25,248 nt of DNA from a virus. Location: IMG/VR virus record IMGVR_UViG_3300002835_001005, positions 1 to 25,248 of that record. The stretch is one strand, 5' to 3'. The translations under genes and the position numbers were made by a program. Shown here in pieces: positions 1 to 9,007 of this stretch. The notes below the pieces were generated by a model. It saw nothing but the letters and a program-made list of their open reading frames with translations. It was not told the origin of the DNA and ran no database searches. Each line of letters opens with the position of its first letter. Positions within the stretch are counted from its first letter, which is position 1.

Positions 1-779
1 TGAATGGCGGATCTGGATATACTGGAACGGCTCCAGTAGTAACATTACGAGGAAGCGATGCCGTCGGAACCACAACATATACTCAAACGTTGACAGCTAC
101 AGTTGTAGGCGGAGTTATTACTGGAGTTATACACAGCCTCACTTTAGCTAACTGGCCAAAAGGATTGCAGGTTGCATCTGTAGAAGTTACTCATGCTACA
201 GGCACTGGCGCAATTGTTGTTCCGGTCATTGCACCACGTTTAGGATATGGTCATATCCCAGCTGCTGTTATGCCATCTTGGTATGCTGGTGTATCTGTTG
301 ATTTGCCTGATGGTATCAGCTCAGATAACTTTTATACTCCATATCGTCAAGTTTCGATTGTTCGCAATCCGAACACAACGGCTACAACTGCAAATGCATT
401 GCGATCACTTACTTTACCAACTGGTCATAGTGTTCCTTCTATTACTGACGCTAATGCTTTGATAACTGATGCCAGTGGAGTACCATTTGCAGTTGCTGAT
501 GCAGTTGTTGGAAATACTTTATATTTCCACCAAAATTACACTTCAGGCTTTAAAGAACTAGCTGCAAGCACTACTTTCCGTTTATCAACCACAGGATCTA
601 CCAATTATACATACACCGCGGTTAATGCTTCAGAATGTACATCAAACTTTAATGGCATTACTGGTGGAGATGGTATATTTGCACGTACCGTTGGAGAAGT
701 TGTATTTGTTGAGAATCGCAAAAAAATTACACGTAGTGCTGGTCAAACTGAAAAAATCAAAATAATCATTCAATTCTAA
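1..779 (+). CDS. Baseplate wedge protein, T4 gp8-like (5' partial)
   Basis: The reading frame is open to the left edge of the window, so only the C-terminal ~258 residues are present and the true start lies upstream; an in-frame TTG at position 90 is not a credible start. The segment carries a run like the T4 gp8 family: a glycine-rich GYGHIP stretch, then PSWYAGVSVDLP, then a YRQVSIVRNP stretch, the pattern seen where gp8 proteins have a DFRQVGLI-like strand. In T4, gp8 is a dimeric wedge component joining gp10, gp7 and gp6. The stop overlaps the next start (TAATG), so the two are probably translationally coupled. The family call rests on motif recall, not alignment; the alternative is another baseplate protein of similar fold. 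Confidence 0.7.
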   Translation, partial: NGGSGYTGTAPVVTLRGSDAVGTTTYTQTLTATVVGGVITGVIHSLTLANWPKGLQVASVEVTHATGTGAIVVPVIAPRLGYGHIPAAVMPSWYAGVSVDLPDGISSDNFYTPYRQVSIVRNPNTTATTANALRSLTLPTGHSVPSITDANALITDASGVPFAVADAVVGNTLYFHQNYTSGFKELAASTTFRLSTTGSTNYTYTAVNASECTSNFNGITGGDGIFARTVGEVVFVENRKKITRSAGQTEKIKIIIQF

Positions 780-3700
780 TGCCAATTACAACAGACAACA
801 ATATATACCGCGATGATTTTACGGCTTCGAATGTAGATGCAAAAAATTATTTGCGTATCTTGTTTAAAGCAGGATACAGTGTTCAGGTTCGTGAATTGAA
901 TCAGATGCAGAGCATACTGCAAAACCAAATCAATAAATTTGGTCTGAGCGTATGGAAGGATGGAGCTGCAGTTATTGGTGGCAGTTGTACATATGACCAA
1001 ACCATTCAATACATTGATGCTACGGTTACTGGTACTAATGTATCAACCGCAATCCTTGCATCAACTAACATACTCCCTTTTAATGGATTAGCTGCAAGTA
1101 TATTGGGTGTAAAAAGTTTAGGCGTAAGCGGTGCATACCGCATATTCTTAAGATACAATAATAGCGCAACCGGTGGTGTAGTTGCAGCATACTCTATCAG
1201 CAATGCTTTAAGCACAAACAATGCATTGAATGTTGCTGTGACAGCAACCGGTTATGCAGCTGGCATATTTCTTTCAAAAGGAGTATTCTTCACAAAAGGA
1301 AGTTTTGTTGCAACTGATGCACAAAGTGTTTTCTTTACGCTAGATACTAAAGATGCTAGTGTAAACGGTAAAGCTTACCTTTACGTAGCTGAAACATTTG
1401 TTGACTATACAACTGATGCATCATTAACAGACAATGCAAATGGTACTCCCAATTATAATGCTCCTGGCGCTGATCGTTATGCTGTAGATTTGACATTAAC
1501 CTTTGAAGCGGACGGGAGTGCAGCCAACACATCAGATAAAATTTCTCTGTTGACAGTTGTTAATAGCGTACCTGCGGTAGCAATGCGCGATCGTTATAGC
1601 GATCTAGACCGTCAACTTGCACAACGCACATATGAAGAAAGCGGAAGTTATACACTCAATCCGTTTAGGGCTCACATTCGCGAATTGTATAACAATGGCA
1701 GCAACTATGGCCGTTATGTTAGCTCTGAATTGGATAAAGCTGGTTATAGTATTAGTGCAGGCGACTTGCCAGCTAGCATAGCTGACGCACAAACGCGCTA
1801 CAGCTTGGGTATTGATCCGTCGGTTGCCTATGTGTATGGCTACCGCGTTGCACCACTCGACAAGAACGAATTGAATGCTCCCAAGGCACGCACACTTTCA
1901 CCATTGACACCAGCCAATACATATGCGAATATTGGAAACTATGTGATTGGATCTTTTGAGTCTGGTTCATACTTGCCCATCATCACAGAGATCAGTAGTA
2001 CATACAGAGTTGGACTAACTAAAACATATGATGGATCACTCACAAGCACTGTCACGTCAATTTCGCTACCCAACACAACTGGCATAACAGTTGGTATGAC
2101 TATGTATGGATCAACTTCTGGTCCGATGACAACCGGAGTTGTAATTACATCAGTTGGTGCAAATACTATTGGATTTACATCAACGGCTATTACAATTACT
2201 AACAATGAAGTATTAAATTTTGTAGCCGGAACAACCAAAATTAAAGCCGTTGAAGTTGAAGGCGCATCAACATATCGCTTGTATCTTTATGACACCATCA
2301 TAACTGCAACTGGAGGATTTAATTTGACTGATATTACACGAGTATGGAATACTGGTAGCACAGCTGTTAAATTTACGGTTGCAACTGGAGGAGCACTCGC
2401 CTTTGCTAGCAATGATACTGCAGTATTCAAATTGCCGTTTGATGCAGTAAGTAGGCTGACTAATATCCAATACAACATCCTGCATACTAGCAGCCCGGTA
2501 CCAAGCCCCAATACTAGTGTTACCCAAATTACAGTGGATTGCAGTGGTGGTCGTGTATTTTCGGATACTAGCCCAGGCGGTATAATCTTTTTTGTTAATG
2601 GAGTTAGAAAAACAGATTTTACTACAAGCGAGCAGCCTGGACAAGTTTTAACATTAAGTTGGACTAGCGGGGCGTTGACCGGAGCAAACTATACTGTTAT
2701 TGCACCTGTTACTGTTGGTATTCTTTCTGAGGGTGGCGCAGGCACAATAACAAAGACACTCACAGCAGATAATCAAACAATGACTGCAACTAACGCGCAA
2801 ACGGTATTTACTCTTTCTAAAGCAGAAGTATTTGCATTAACAAAAATAACTATTGGCACTGCCCCCGTATTTGTCCCACCTCTTACTGACTGGGTTATCA
2901 GTGATGATGGGCAACGTGATAATTACTTTACAAACGTTAAGGTTAAATATATTGGTAAGAAAAACTTAGACGGACTAAGTATAAAATTCGAGTATACCTA
3001 TTTCCTGCGGTCGTCATATACCACCGTGTGTGCTGCGGTCAACAGCTATTTACCAAATTCAACAAATCAAACACTAGGGTTAACATATTCAACCATACCA
3101 TCATACAAAGGAGTACGCCTTGCTGATTGTATTGATTTCCGCCCCGTGATACTTACAGGTAGCACTGGTGTTGTAGATGTATTAAATCCTTATAGTAGCA
3201 TAAGTGCGGCTGCTCAATTTTATTTGCCTAGAATTGACAAAGTGTGTGTCGATTATAATGGAAACTTTGAAATTACACAAGGGAATGCGGAATTGAATCC
3301 GCGTGTTCCTGAGACACCGCCCAAGTCGATGGCTCTATATACATTAGCGGTTCCAGCATATACACACAATGCTACTGATATTGTTTCAACATATATTGAT
3401 AACCGCCGCTATACTATGCGAGACATTGGCGGATTGGAAAGCCGCATTAAGAATATCGAATACTACACTACACTATCATTGCTTGAAAAATCAGCAAATG
3501 ATAAGCCAATTTTTGATAGCACTGGCAGCCGCTTTAAGAATGGTATATTGGTAGATTCATTCTACAATAACAATACTGCAAACATTGGCAGTGAAGCTTA
3601 CGCGGCCTCAATTGACATTACAAAAGGTATACTATACCCACAGTATTCTTCTCGTCGCTTTGACTTCAAAAAAGTTGACAACACACTATCTTCAATTAAG

Positions 3701-6088
3701 ATTAACAGCAATACTGCTACTTTAGCATATTCCGAAACTCCACTAATCTCTCAATCATATGCTACTGAATATGAAAGTGTAAATCCATATGATCTTGCAT
3801 CCTTTGTTGGTAATGTTACACTAACACCCGGTTCCGACGAATGGAAGGAAGTAACAAATACTACGGTGTATGCCGCGCTCAATACTGCAAATTATGATAC
3901 AGTAAAAGATACTGCAGTGTTGGGTACAATATGGAATGAATGGACTACAAATTGGACCGGTTCTACAGTCACACGGAGTGCTCCGCATGTGGTAAGTGCT
4001 CCTGACGGTGTGATGCGTCAAGCTGTTATAACTACTGAAACAGGTAGACAATCAAGAGTTGGATTGCAAACACAATTAAACTTTACCGATATTACACAAA
4101 ATAATGGTGAACGAGTAGTTGATGTTACTTTTATTCCATTTATTCGTTCGCGTAAAGTTTATTTTAGCGCAACTGGGCTTAAGCCAAATACAAAGGTATA
4201 TCCATTCTTTGACGGCATTGATATAAGTGCATACTCAATGCAATTGGATAGCATCGTTGATTATAAAAATAGTGCTGAAGTAAAAACTTATAACGGTATC
4301 AGTCCAGCCAATACAGCGCTTTCAACAATTGGTATTGTCACTTCAGCGCTGATAACAAATGTTGCTGGTGAAATTAAAGGAGTGTTTCTTATTCCCAACA
4401 ATGAAGTTTATAAGTTTAGGACTGGTTCACGCTCATTCCGTTTAGCTGATAGTTCGCGTAACCTACCTAGCGAAATCACGACATATGCAGATTCAAATTA
4501 TGCTGCAAATGGATTAACTCAAACGAACGAAACACTAATAACAAGTACTCGTATTCCTCAATTATCTCAAACAAGAGTTGACCAATCGGGAGCTGTTAGT
4601 AGAGTTACTAAAGTACAGTATGTAGATCCACTTGCGCAAAGTTTCATGATTGGTGACATTGAAACTGGTGCTTTTGTTACAAGCCTTGACCTGTATTTCC
4701 AAAGCACCAGCGCTACTTTGCCAGTCACCGTTGAAATTGTCACAGTTGAAAATGGTACGCCTACACAAAAAGTAGTACCATTCTCACAGGTATCGCTCAA
4801 TCCTTATACAATTGACGGAAGCGGCGCATATACAACTACACGGGTTGTTCAAATCAGTCAAAATGGTAGCGCAGCTACACGATTCACGTTTAGCGATCCT
4901 GTGTATCTAAAAGCTGGAGCTGAATATGCAATTGTTGTAAAATCAAATGATCCTGCATACCGCATATATGTTGCGCGCGTCGGTGGAACTGACCTTGCTA
5001 CATCTCAAAAGATTACAAAGAATGTATATGCTGGTGTTATGTTTATGAGTCAAAATGCTAGTACATGGACTCCAGATCAAACACGAGACTTTAAGTTTGT
5101 GCTTAATCGCGCAGCGTTTGTTGGTTCAGGTTCACTGCAATTTAAACCGACATTCTCTACTGGTGTTGAAAGTGTAACAATTAGCGCGGGTGGTAGCGGC
5201 TTTACTCAAGCGGGAGCAAGCATGACTTTTGCTGCACCGTCAACTGTAAAACCGGGTGATATAGCTGCAACAGGTGTGCCAACAGTTGATATATTAACAG
5301 GATCAATTGTCAGCGTAAGAGTGACCAACGCTGGCAACGGTTATGCATATAATGAAAGTCCGACGCTAACATTTGCTAACACAGGTACAACACCCGTGGC
5401 TCCAACGGCAACAGCTAACCTACTGAATGTTCCAGTTACTACATTCAATTTAGCTCAAGAGAATATAACTGTTGAAGGCACTGGTATAACCAACACACTT
5501 CGCCTTGATAATTTAACGCCAATCATAATTAGTCCTAATGAAAATTACGACTTAAAAACTGCTTTTTCGGTGGATCTTTCAACTGCACCAAACACAAGTA
5601 TGACAACGGTGCTGTCAACTAGAAGTGATTATGTAAGTCCAGTGATTGATTTGGACCGTGTATCATTGCTTACTGTTAAGAATGAAATCAATGCATTGGC
5701 TGACAACGATACAACCGAAACGACAGCCGACAAAGGAGCTGCAACTTCTCGTTACGTAACAAAAACAGTAAATCTTAACAATCCAGCTGATCAGTTAAAT
5801 ATTTACATCAATGCAAATCGCCCAACCGCAGCTGCAAAAATTACACTATATGCAAAATTAGCATATGATGGCGCAAGTGCAACTCCGACAAGCTGGGTTA
5901 AGATATCACCAGTGAATGCAATTCCTGTGTCGAGCAACTCTGAAGAATACGCTGAAGCAGAATATACACTGTCAAGTCCAGCAAATGATTTTATTAGCTT
6001 TACCATTAAAATTGTGTTTTCATCGGACAACCTGTATGATGTTCCATCTATACGCGATTTCCGCGCTATTGCTACAACTGGTGTATGA
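779..6088 (+). CDS. Large DUF4815-type virion structural protein (baseplate/tail fibre)
   Basis: A protein of 1769 residues. Its N-terminus (NIYRDDFTASNVDAKNYLRI, then VQVRELNQMQSILQNQI) is the hallmark start of DUF4815 proteins of marine T4-like phages. A later segment around residues 1280-1345 (DPLAQSFMIGDIETGAFVTS, followed by a VTVEIVTVENGTP stretch) is also typical of these large virion proteins. Between lie many beta-rich, Thr/Ser/Asn-rich stretches, including an inserted Ig-like segment at about residues 420-480 (TTGITVGMTMYG). Position after a gp8-like gene suggests a baseplate-attached or proximal-fibre role, perhaps replacing T4 gp10. The start overlaps the upstream stop by one base (TAATG); the stop overlaps the next start (ATGA). 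There is no Shine-Dalgarno, in line with coupled translation. The exact location in the virion is inferred. Confidence 0.8.
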   Translation: MPITTDNNIYRDDFTASNVDAKNYLRILFKAGYSVQVRELNQMQSILQNQINKFGLSVWKDGAAVIGGSCTYDQTIQYIDATVTGTNVSTAILASTNILPFNGLAASILGVKSLGVSGAYRIFLRYNNSATGGVVAAYSISNALSTNNALNVAVTATGYAAGIFLSKGVFFTKGSFVATDAQSVFFTLDTKDASVNGKAYLYVAETFVDYTTDASLTDNANGTPNYNAPGADRYAVDLTLTFEADGSAANTSDKISLLTVVNSVPAVAMRDRYSDLDRQLAQRTYEESGSYTLNPFRAHIRELYNNGSNYGRYVSSELDKAGYSISAGDLPASIADAQTRYSLGIDPSVAYVYGYRVAPLDKNELNAPKARTLSPLTPANTYANIGNYVIGSFESGSYLPIITEISSTYRVGLTKTYDGSLTSTVTSISLPNTTGITVGMTMYGSTSGPMTTGVVITSVGANTIGFTSTAITITNNEVLNFVAGTTKIKAVEVEGASTYRLYLYDTIITATGGFNLTDITRVWNTGSTAVKFTVATGGALAFASNDTAVFKLPFDAVSRLTNIQYNILHTSSPVPSPNTSVTQITVDCSGGRVFSDTSPGGIIFFVNGVRKTDFTTSEQPGQVLTLSWTSGALTGANYTVIAPVTVGILSEGGAGTITKTLTADNQTMTATNAQTVFTLSKAEVFALTKITIGTAPVFVPPLTDWVISDDGQRDNYFTNVKVKYIGKKNLDGLSIKFEYTYFLRSSYTTVCAAVNSYLPNSTNQTLGLTYSTIPSYKGVRLADCIDFRPVILTGSTGVVDVLNPYSSISAAAQFYLPRIDKVCVDYNGNFEITQGNAELNPRVPETPPKSMALYTLAVPAYTHNATDIVSTYIDNRRYTMRDIGGLESRIKNIEYYTTLSLLEKSANDKPIFDSTGSRFKNGILVDSFYNNNTANIGSEAYAASIDITKGILYPQYSSRRFDFKKVDNTLSSIKINSNTATLAYSETPLISQSYATEYESVNPYDLASFVGNVTLTPGSDEWKEVTNTTVYAALNTANYDTVKDTAVLGTIWNEWTTNWTGSTVTRSAPHVVSAPDGVMRQAVITTETGRQSRVGLQTQLNFTDITQNNGERVVDVTFIPFIRSRKVYFSATGLKPNTKVYPFFDGIDISAYSMQLDSIVDYKNSAEVKTYNGISPANTALSTIGIVTSALITNVAGEIKGVFLIPNNEVYKFRTGSRSFRLADSSRNLPSEITTYADSNYAANGLTQTNETLITSTRIPQLSQTRVDQSGAVSRVTKVQYVDPLAQSFMIGDIETGAFVTSLDLYFQSTSATLPVTVEIVTVENGTPTQKVVPFSQVSLNPYTIDGSGAYTTTRVVQISQNGSAATRFTFSDPVYLKAGAEYAIVVKSNDPAYRIYVARVGGTDLATSQKITKNVYAGVMFMSQNASTWTPDQTRDFKFVLNRAAFVGSGSLQFKPTFSTGVESVTISAGGSGFTQAGASMTFAAPSTVKPGDIAATGVPTVDILTGSIVSVRVTNAGNGYAYNESPTLTFANTGTTPVAPTATANLLNVPVTTFNLAQENITVEGTGITNTLRLDNLTPIIISPNENYDLKTAFSVDLSTAPNTSMTTVLSTRSDYVSPVIDLDRVSLLTVKNEINALADNDTTETTADKGAATSRYVTKTVNLNNPADQLNIYINANRPTAAAKITLYAKLAYDGASATPTSWVKISPVNAIPVSSNSEEYAEAEYTLSSPANDFISFTIKIVFSSDNLYDVPSIRDFRAIATTGV

Positions 6089-6312
6089 AGATAAAAGTAA
6101 AAGATAGTACGGCATTAGAGCGCGATGTAGGTAGCAATGCTATCATCAATGTTGATGGCTCTGCATATGCGGCTGTGCTTGCTAAGCGTAAAGCAACTGC
6201 TGAAGCACGAATTAAGGTAAATGCTCTTGAAGAAGAAGTATCACATCTTAAAGAATCACAACGCCAATTGCAAGAAACTGTAAATAAACTAATAAGTCTC
6301 CTAGATAAATAA
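6085..6312 (+). CDS. Small coiled-coil virion-associated protein
   Basis: A 75-residue protein linked to the DUF4815 gene by an ATGA overlap. Residues ~5-35 (ALERDVGSNAIINVDGSAYA) match a short motif recurring in small proteins of marine T4-like phages, where an R-D...AIINTD-Y pattern is followed by a coiled coil. Residues ~40-75 form a heptad-like amphipathic helix (ALEEEVSHLKESQRQLQETV) expected to be a dimeric or trimeric coiled coil. It may act as a trimerisation or connector peptide between the baseplate protein and the fibre encoded next. The function is not established. The stop codon lies inside a TATAAATA-like box (GATAAATA) preceding the next gene. Confidence 0.7.
   Translation: MKIKVKDSTALERDVGSNAIINVDGSAYAAVLAKRKATAEARIKVNALEEEVSHLKESQRQLQETVNKLISLLDK
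6304..6311 (+). promoter_or_regulatory. Late-promoter-like box GATAAATA (one mismatch)
   Basis: GATAAATA differs from the T4 late consensus TATAAATA only at its first base. It ends six bases before the ATG at 6318, the same spacing as the exact copies elsewhere in the window. It overlaps the stop codon of the coiled-coil gene. Candidate only, supported by spacing. Confidence 0.45.
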
Positions 6313-6317
6313 CAACA

Positions 6318-7685
6318 ATGGAATCTTCTGAATACAATCTATTTTCAAGCATCTCAACCAACGGTGTTACTGTTGCCGATACATTCAACACGTGGCGCAA
6401 AAGCACAAATGGTATTATTCAAAAACTTACCGTTGAAGCTGGCAGTCCTACATGGGATACCTCTGGAAAATTAGTCATTGGTAGTATTGTAGCTGACACT
6501 GGTAGTGCTATAGTTGATGTAGGAGTAGCAAGCACTGGAAGCCGTGCCGCAATCTTAAATCTAGGGAGTGCTTCAAATGTTAATAGCGTTGTAATTAATC
6601 GTGCTAGCGGAACAAACGGAAGCTTTAGCGTTACAAATAATGGAACGGGATTGTTTAGCTTAAGCCAAGACGGTGCGGGTGCTATAAGCATATTGACAAG
6701 TGCAACCGAAAGAGTGCGAATATTGTCTGGCGGAAATGTTGGCATAGGCACCGCTACACCTGATTCATTGCTACATGTAAATGGTGGTAATTTTAAAGTT
6801 AGCGGAACAATCACAAGCGGAGCAATTAGTAGCAGCGGCACCATTGGTGGAACTAATATCACTGCATCAGGATTTCTTAATGCCGCTACACTTGGAATAG
6901 GAAACAGCAACACGGCATTTACTGTTAGTGCTCTTGGTGCTATTGTAGGAACGGCACTAAATGCTGGTGCTGGAGCAATTTCTACAACAGGTGCATTAAA
7001 TGCTGGCACACTTAATGTTGGCACAGTACCGCAATTTACTGTTAGTGCTCTTGGTGCTATTGTAGGAACGGCACTAAATGCTGGTGCTGGAGCAATTGTT
7101 ACAACCGGTGCAATATCAGGTGGTGGTTTAAAATCTACAAAAAATTCACAAACTGGATATGGTGATGCAGCTTTAATTAGTGAAAGTGCAAGCGGAGATG
7201 CTGGCATAACATTGCATTGTTTCGGAGCAAATGCGGTGTATCTCAAATGCGCACGAGACGCTATAAGCGGTTATGCAGCTGGCAGTTTACATATAATAAC
7301 TCATGTTGGAACCACATCGTATGCTAATATTATAGTTAATCAACTTGATGCAAAAGGCGACATCGTTGCTTATAGTACATCCGACCGCAAGTATAAAGAC
7401 AACATAGTAAACATTACAAATCCATTGGACAAAGTGTCTCGTATAAATGGTGTGTCCTTTGACTGGAATAACCAACAGTCTGCATTCTCTGGTCATGACA
7501 TTGGTGTAATTGCTCAAGAAGTTGAAGCTGTATTGCCTGAGATTGTAGCTACGCGCGAAGATGGAAGTAAGGCTGTTAAGTATGATAGGATTGTAGCACT
7601 TCTCATTGAATGCGTTAAAGAACTTAAGGTTAGCAACGAGCAGTTGCATGCTGAAGTAGACGCATTAAAACTTCTTGTTAAATGA
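6318..7685 (+). CDS. Tail fibre with C-terminal S74 intramolecular chaperone
   Basis: A protein of 455 residues. The C-terminal ~101 residues are a Peptidase_S74 domain: it opens at Ser355 in TSDRKYKDNI, then shows GVSFDW, IGVIAQEVEAVLPEIV, VKYDRIVALLIE and a final coiled coil. In this family the domain trimerises the fibre and then cleaves itself off before the conserved Ser using a Ser/Lys pair; Ser355 and the nearby lysines (K358, K360) are present. The middle is Gly/Ala/Ser/Thr-rich fibre sequence, with a GNVGIGTATPDSLLHV segment typical of such fibres (about residues 138-153) and a duplicated block at about 200-260. The start at 6318 has no Shine-Dalgarno but sits six bases after a GATAAATA box. 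It probably forms a distal fibre or receptor-binding trimer. Confidence 0.88.
   Translation: MESSEYNLFSSISTNGVTVADTFNTWRKSTNGIIQKLTVEAGSPTWDTSGKLVIGSIVADTGSAIVDVGVASTGSRAAILNLGSASNVNSVVINRASGTNGSFSVTNNGTGLFSLSQDGAGAISILTSATERVRILSGGNVGIGTATPDSLLHVNGGNFKVSGTITSGAISSSGTIGGTNITASGFLNAATLGIGNSNTAFTVSALGAIVGTALNAGAGAISTTGALNAGTLNVGTVPQFTVSALGAIVGTALNAGAGAIVTTGAISGGGLKSTKNSQTGYGDAALISESASGDAGITLHCFGANAVYLKCARDAISGYAAGSLHIITHVGTTSYANIIVNQLDAKGDIVAYSTSDRKYKDNIVNITNPLDKVSRINGVSFDWNNQQSAFSGHDIGVIAQEVEAVLPEIVATREDGSKAVKYDRIVALLIECVKELKVSNEQLHAEVDALKLLVK
6917..6980 (+). repeat. Direct repeat copy 1 (64 bp, perfect) inside the S74 fibre
   Basis: This 64-base block recurs without mismatch at 7034-7097, an in-frame offset of 117 bases (39 codons). 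It encodes FTVSALGAIVGTALNAGAGA. It is a recent tandem duplication of a fibre shaft segment that lengthens the shaft by 39 residues. Confidence 0.95.
7034..7097 (+). repeat. Direct repeat copy 2 (64 bp, perfect) inside the S74 fibre
   Basis: Second copy of the block at 6917-6980, identical over 64 bases and in the same frame. The flanks differ: TLGIGNSNTA before copy 1 and NVGTVPQ before copy 2. Homologous recombination between the copies would shorten the fibre by exactly 39 residues. Confidence 0.95.
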
Positions 7686-7697
7686 TACCTTTAATAT

Positions 7698-8252
7698 ATG
7701 TCAAAACTTCAATCATCGGGTTTAATATCTTTAGGCAACCTTGCCGACGAATATATAGTATCAAAATCTAATGTCAGCTTCAATGCATTTCATAAAGTAG
7801 CTCCTGGTACAAGCTTAGGACCAGTAAATGGTGTAGTTAAAAGTATAGCAAATAATGCTGCTGTTCCTGCAAGTGGGCAAATACGGTTAAGTAATTTTTA
7901 TGGGTCTGGCTGGTATTACAAAAGAGTTTATTTTCTGTTAACATCCGCAACGGTATTAAGTTCAACCGCTGGTACATATAACAGTAACGGTACAATTAGA
8001 GTTTATGTTGATGGCTCAAGTTCTAATTATACCGTAAGCGTAACAGGCCGAGCTGGTCAAACATTATCTCAAAACGGATTTGACGGCTCAGTATACGCAC
8101 AATTTGATGGATTGGCTGGAGATGTGGCATATACAATAACCGTAACAGATAATCTTTTCGGGACAACTTATACCTTTACCGCAAACATTTCAAAAGGCGG
8201 CACTAGCACCGTAACTGGCTATGCCACAACAACATGGCATAATGTCGGATAA
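7698..8252 (+). CDS. Small beta-rich tail/fibre-associated protein
   Basis: A 184-residue protein. The first ~70 residues follow a pattern common in T4-like phage virion proteins: SSGLISLGNLADEY near the start and SGQIRLSNFYGSG near residue 65, matching the recurring phage motif G-x-I-S-x-S-x-I ... P-I-S-x-S-x-F-Y-G. The rest (residues ~75-184) is predicted all-beta: YKRVYFLLTSATVLSSTAG, then IRVYVDGSSSNYTVSVTG and a YTITVTDNLFG strand, resembling one or two Ig-like or fibronectin-like repeats. No signal peptide or membrane segment is seen. Lying between an S74 fibre and the cargo block, it is probably a minor tail or fibre-tip protein; no specific function can be given. Confidence 0.7.
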   Translation: MSKLQSSGLISLGNLADEYIVSKSNVSFNAFHKVAPGTSLGPVNGVVKSIANNAAVPASGQIRLSNFYGSGWYYKRVYFLLTSATVLSSTAGTYNSNGTIRVYVDGSSSNYTVSVTGRAGQTLSQNGFDGSVYAQFDGLAGDVAYTITVTDNLFGTTYTFTANISKGGTSTVTGYATTTWHNVG

Positions 8253-8264
8253 ATTAAAAAGAGT

Positions 8265-8981
8265 ATGAATACACCATTTTTAGAAATTTTCAAAAAAGAT
8301 ATATGTAATGGGCCTGTGTGTATTACTTATAAAGAACGAGAAGATGTTGTATATACTAAGTTTTTTTACAAAGTAGAAGATGTAGATTTTTATGATACAA
8401 CTAATGATGTTTTTCATCTTGTTTCACATATAGATAATAAAACAAAAACCATTAAAGGTTGTGATATTATCAAGTTTGAATCGCTAAAAGAAGATGACAC
8501 TTTTGATGTTAAAAAATATTTCTTAGATAAAGCAGAAAAAATAAAAGCAGATTATAAAGAAATATTAAATTTTGATTATTCCGATTCATTTAATAATTTT
8601 AATGATTACTTTTTTAATGAAAACGTAAGTTTAAATGATCTTAAGATGGTGTGTATGCTTGGCTTACCATCATTTGATAGTCTTGAAAGTGGCGGTGAAG
8701 ATACCTTGATTAGAATAAAAGAAGTATGGAAAGCTCAAATTGAATTGCATAAAGTTGAAATTTTAAAATATCTTAAAAGTGAAATTGATTTGCCTGATTC
8801 TTCATATGATGCAGATACAGTTAAAGAAATTATGAATTTGATCACAGAATTTAATCCTTCATCAACATTAAATTCTATAAAGTCCAAAGAAGAATTGTTT
8901 GAATATTGGCCTAGTATACTATTACCTGCGCCAGATTTTATAAATGAAATACATACATTATATGCAACACGCAACATATAA
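8265..8981 (+). CDS. Unrecognised AT-rich protein at the head of the cargo block
   Basis: A 238-residue acidic and lysine-rich protein, not recognised. It is predicted to start with a beta region (residues ~1-80, e.g. VYTKFFYKVEDVDFYDTTND) and continue as alpha-helical (residues ~85-238, e.g. KKYFLDKAEKIKADYKEIL). There is no signal peptide, membrane segment, nucleotide-binding loop or metal motif. It marks the boundary where base composition drops from the virion genes into AT-rich cargo. A weak purine-rich stretch (AAAAAGAG) precedes the ATG. Its position just after the fibre genes would fit a fibre assembly factor, and its position at the head of the sugar block would fit an accessory of that block. 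Neither can be shown. Confidence 0.6.
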   Translation: MNTPFLEIFKKDICNGPVCITYKEREDVVYTKFFYKVEDVDFYDTTNDVFHLVSHIDNKTKTIKGCDIIKFESLKEDDTFDVKKYFLDKAEKIKADYKEILNFDYSDSFNNFNDYFFNENVSLNDLKMVCMLGLPSFDSLESGGEDTLIRIKEVWKAQIELHKVEILKYLKSEIDLPDSSYDADTVKEIMNLITEFNPSSTLNSIKSKEELFEYWPSILLPAPDFINEIHTLYATRNI

Positions 8982-9007
8982 TGAAAATCTCATTTATTAA
9001 TTTTCAT
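8981..9007 (+). other. 8-bp inverted repeat embedding the GT29-like start codon
   Basis: ATGAAAAT at 8981-8988 and ATTTTCAT at 9000-9007 are perfectly complementary around an 11-base spacer. The 3' arm contains the first two bases of the ATG at 9006, so a folded mRNA would mask that start. No U-tract follows, so it is not a classical terminator. An AT-only 8-bp stem is weak and could arise by chance. Confidence 0.4.

Noticed and set aside
6419-7246. Long reverse-strand open frame (275 codons) opposite the S74 fibre
   Set aside because: It is a composition artefact of the Gly/Ala/Thr-rich forward sequence, giving a Pro/Leu/Ala-rich product, and it has no start or promoter context.
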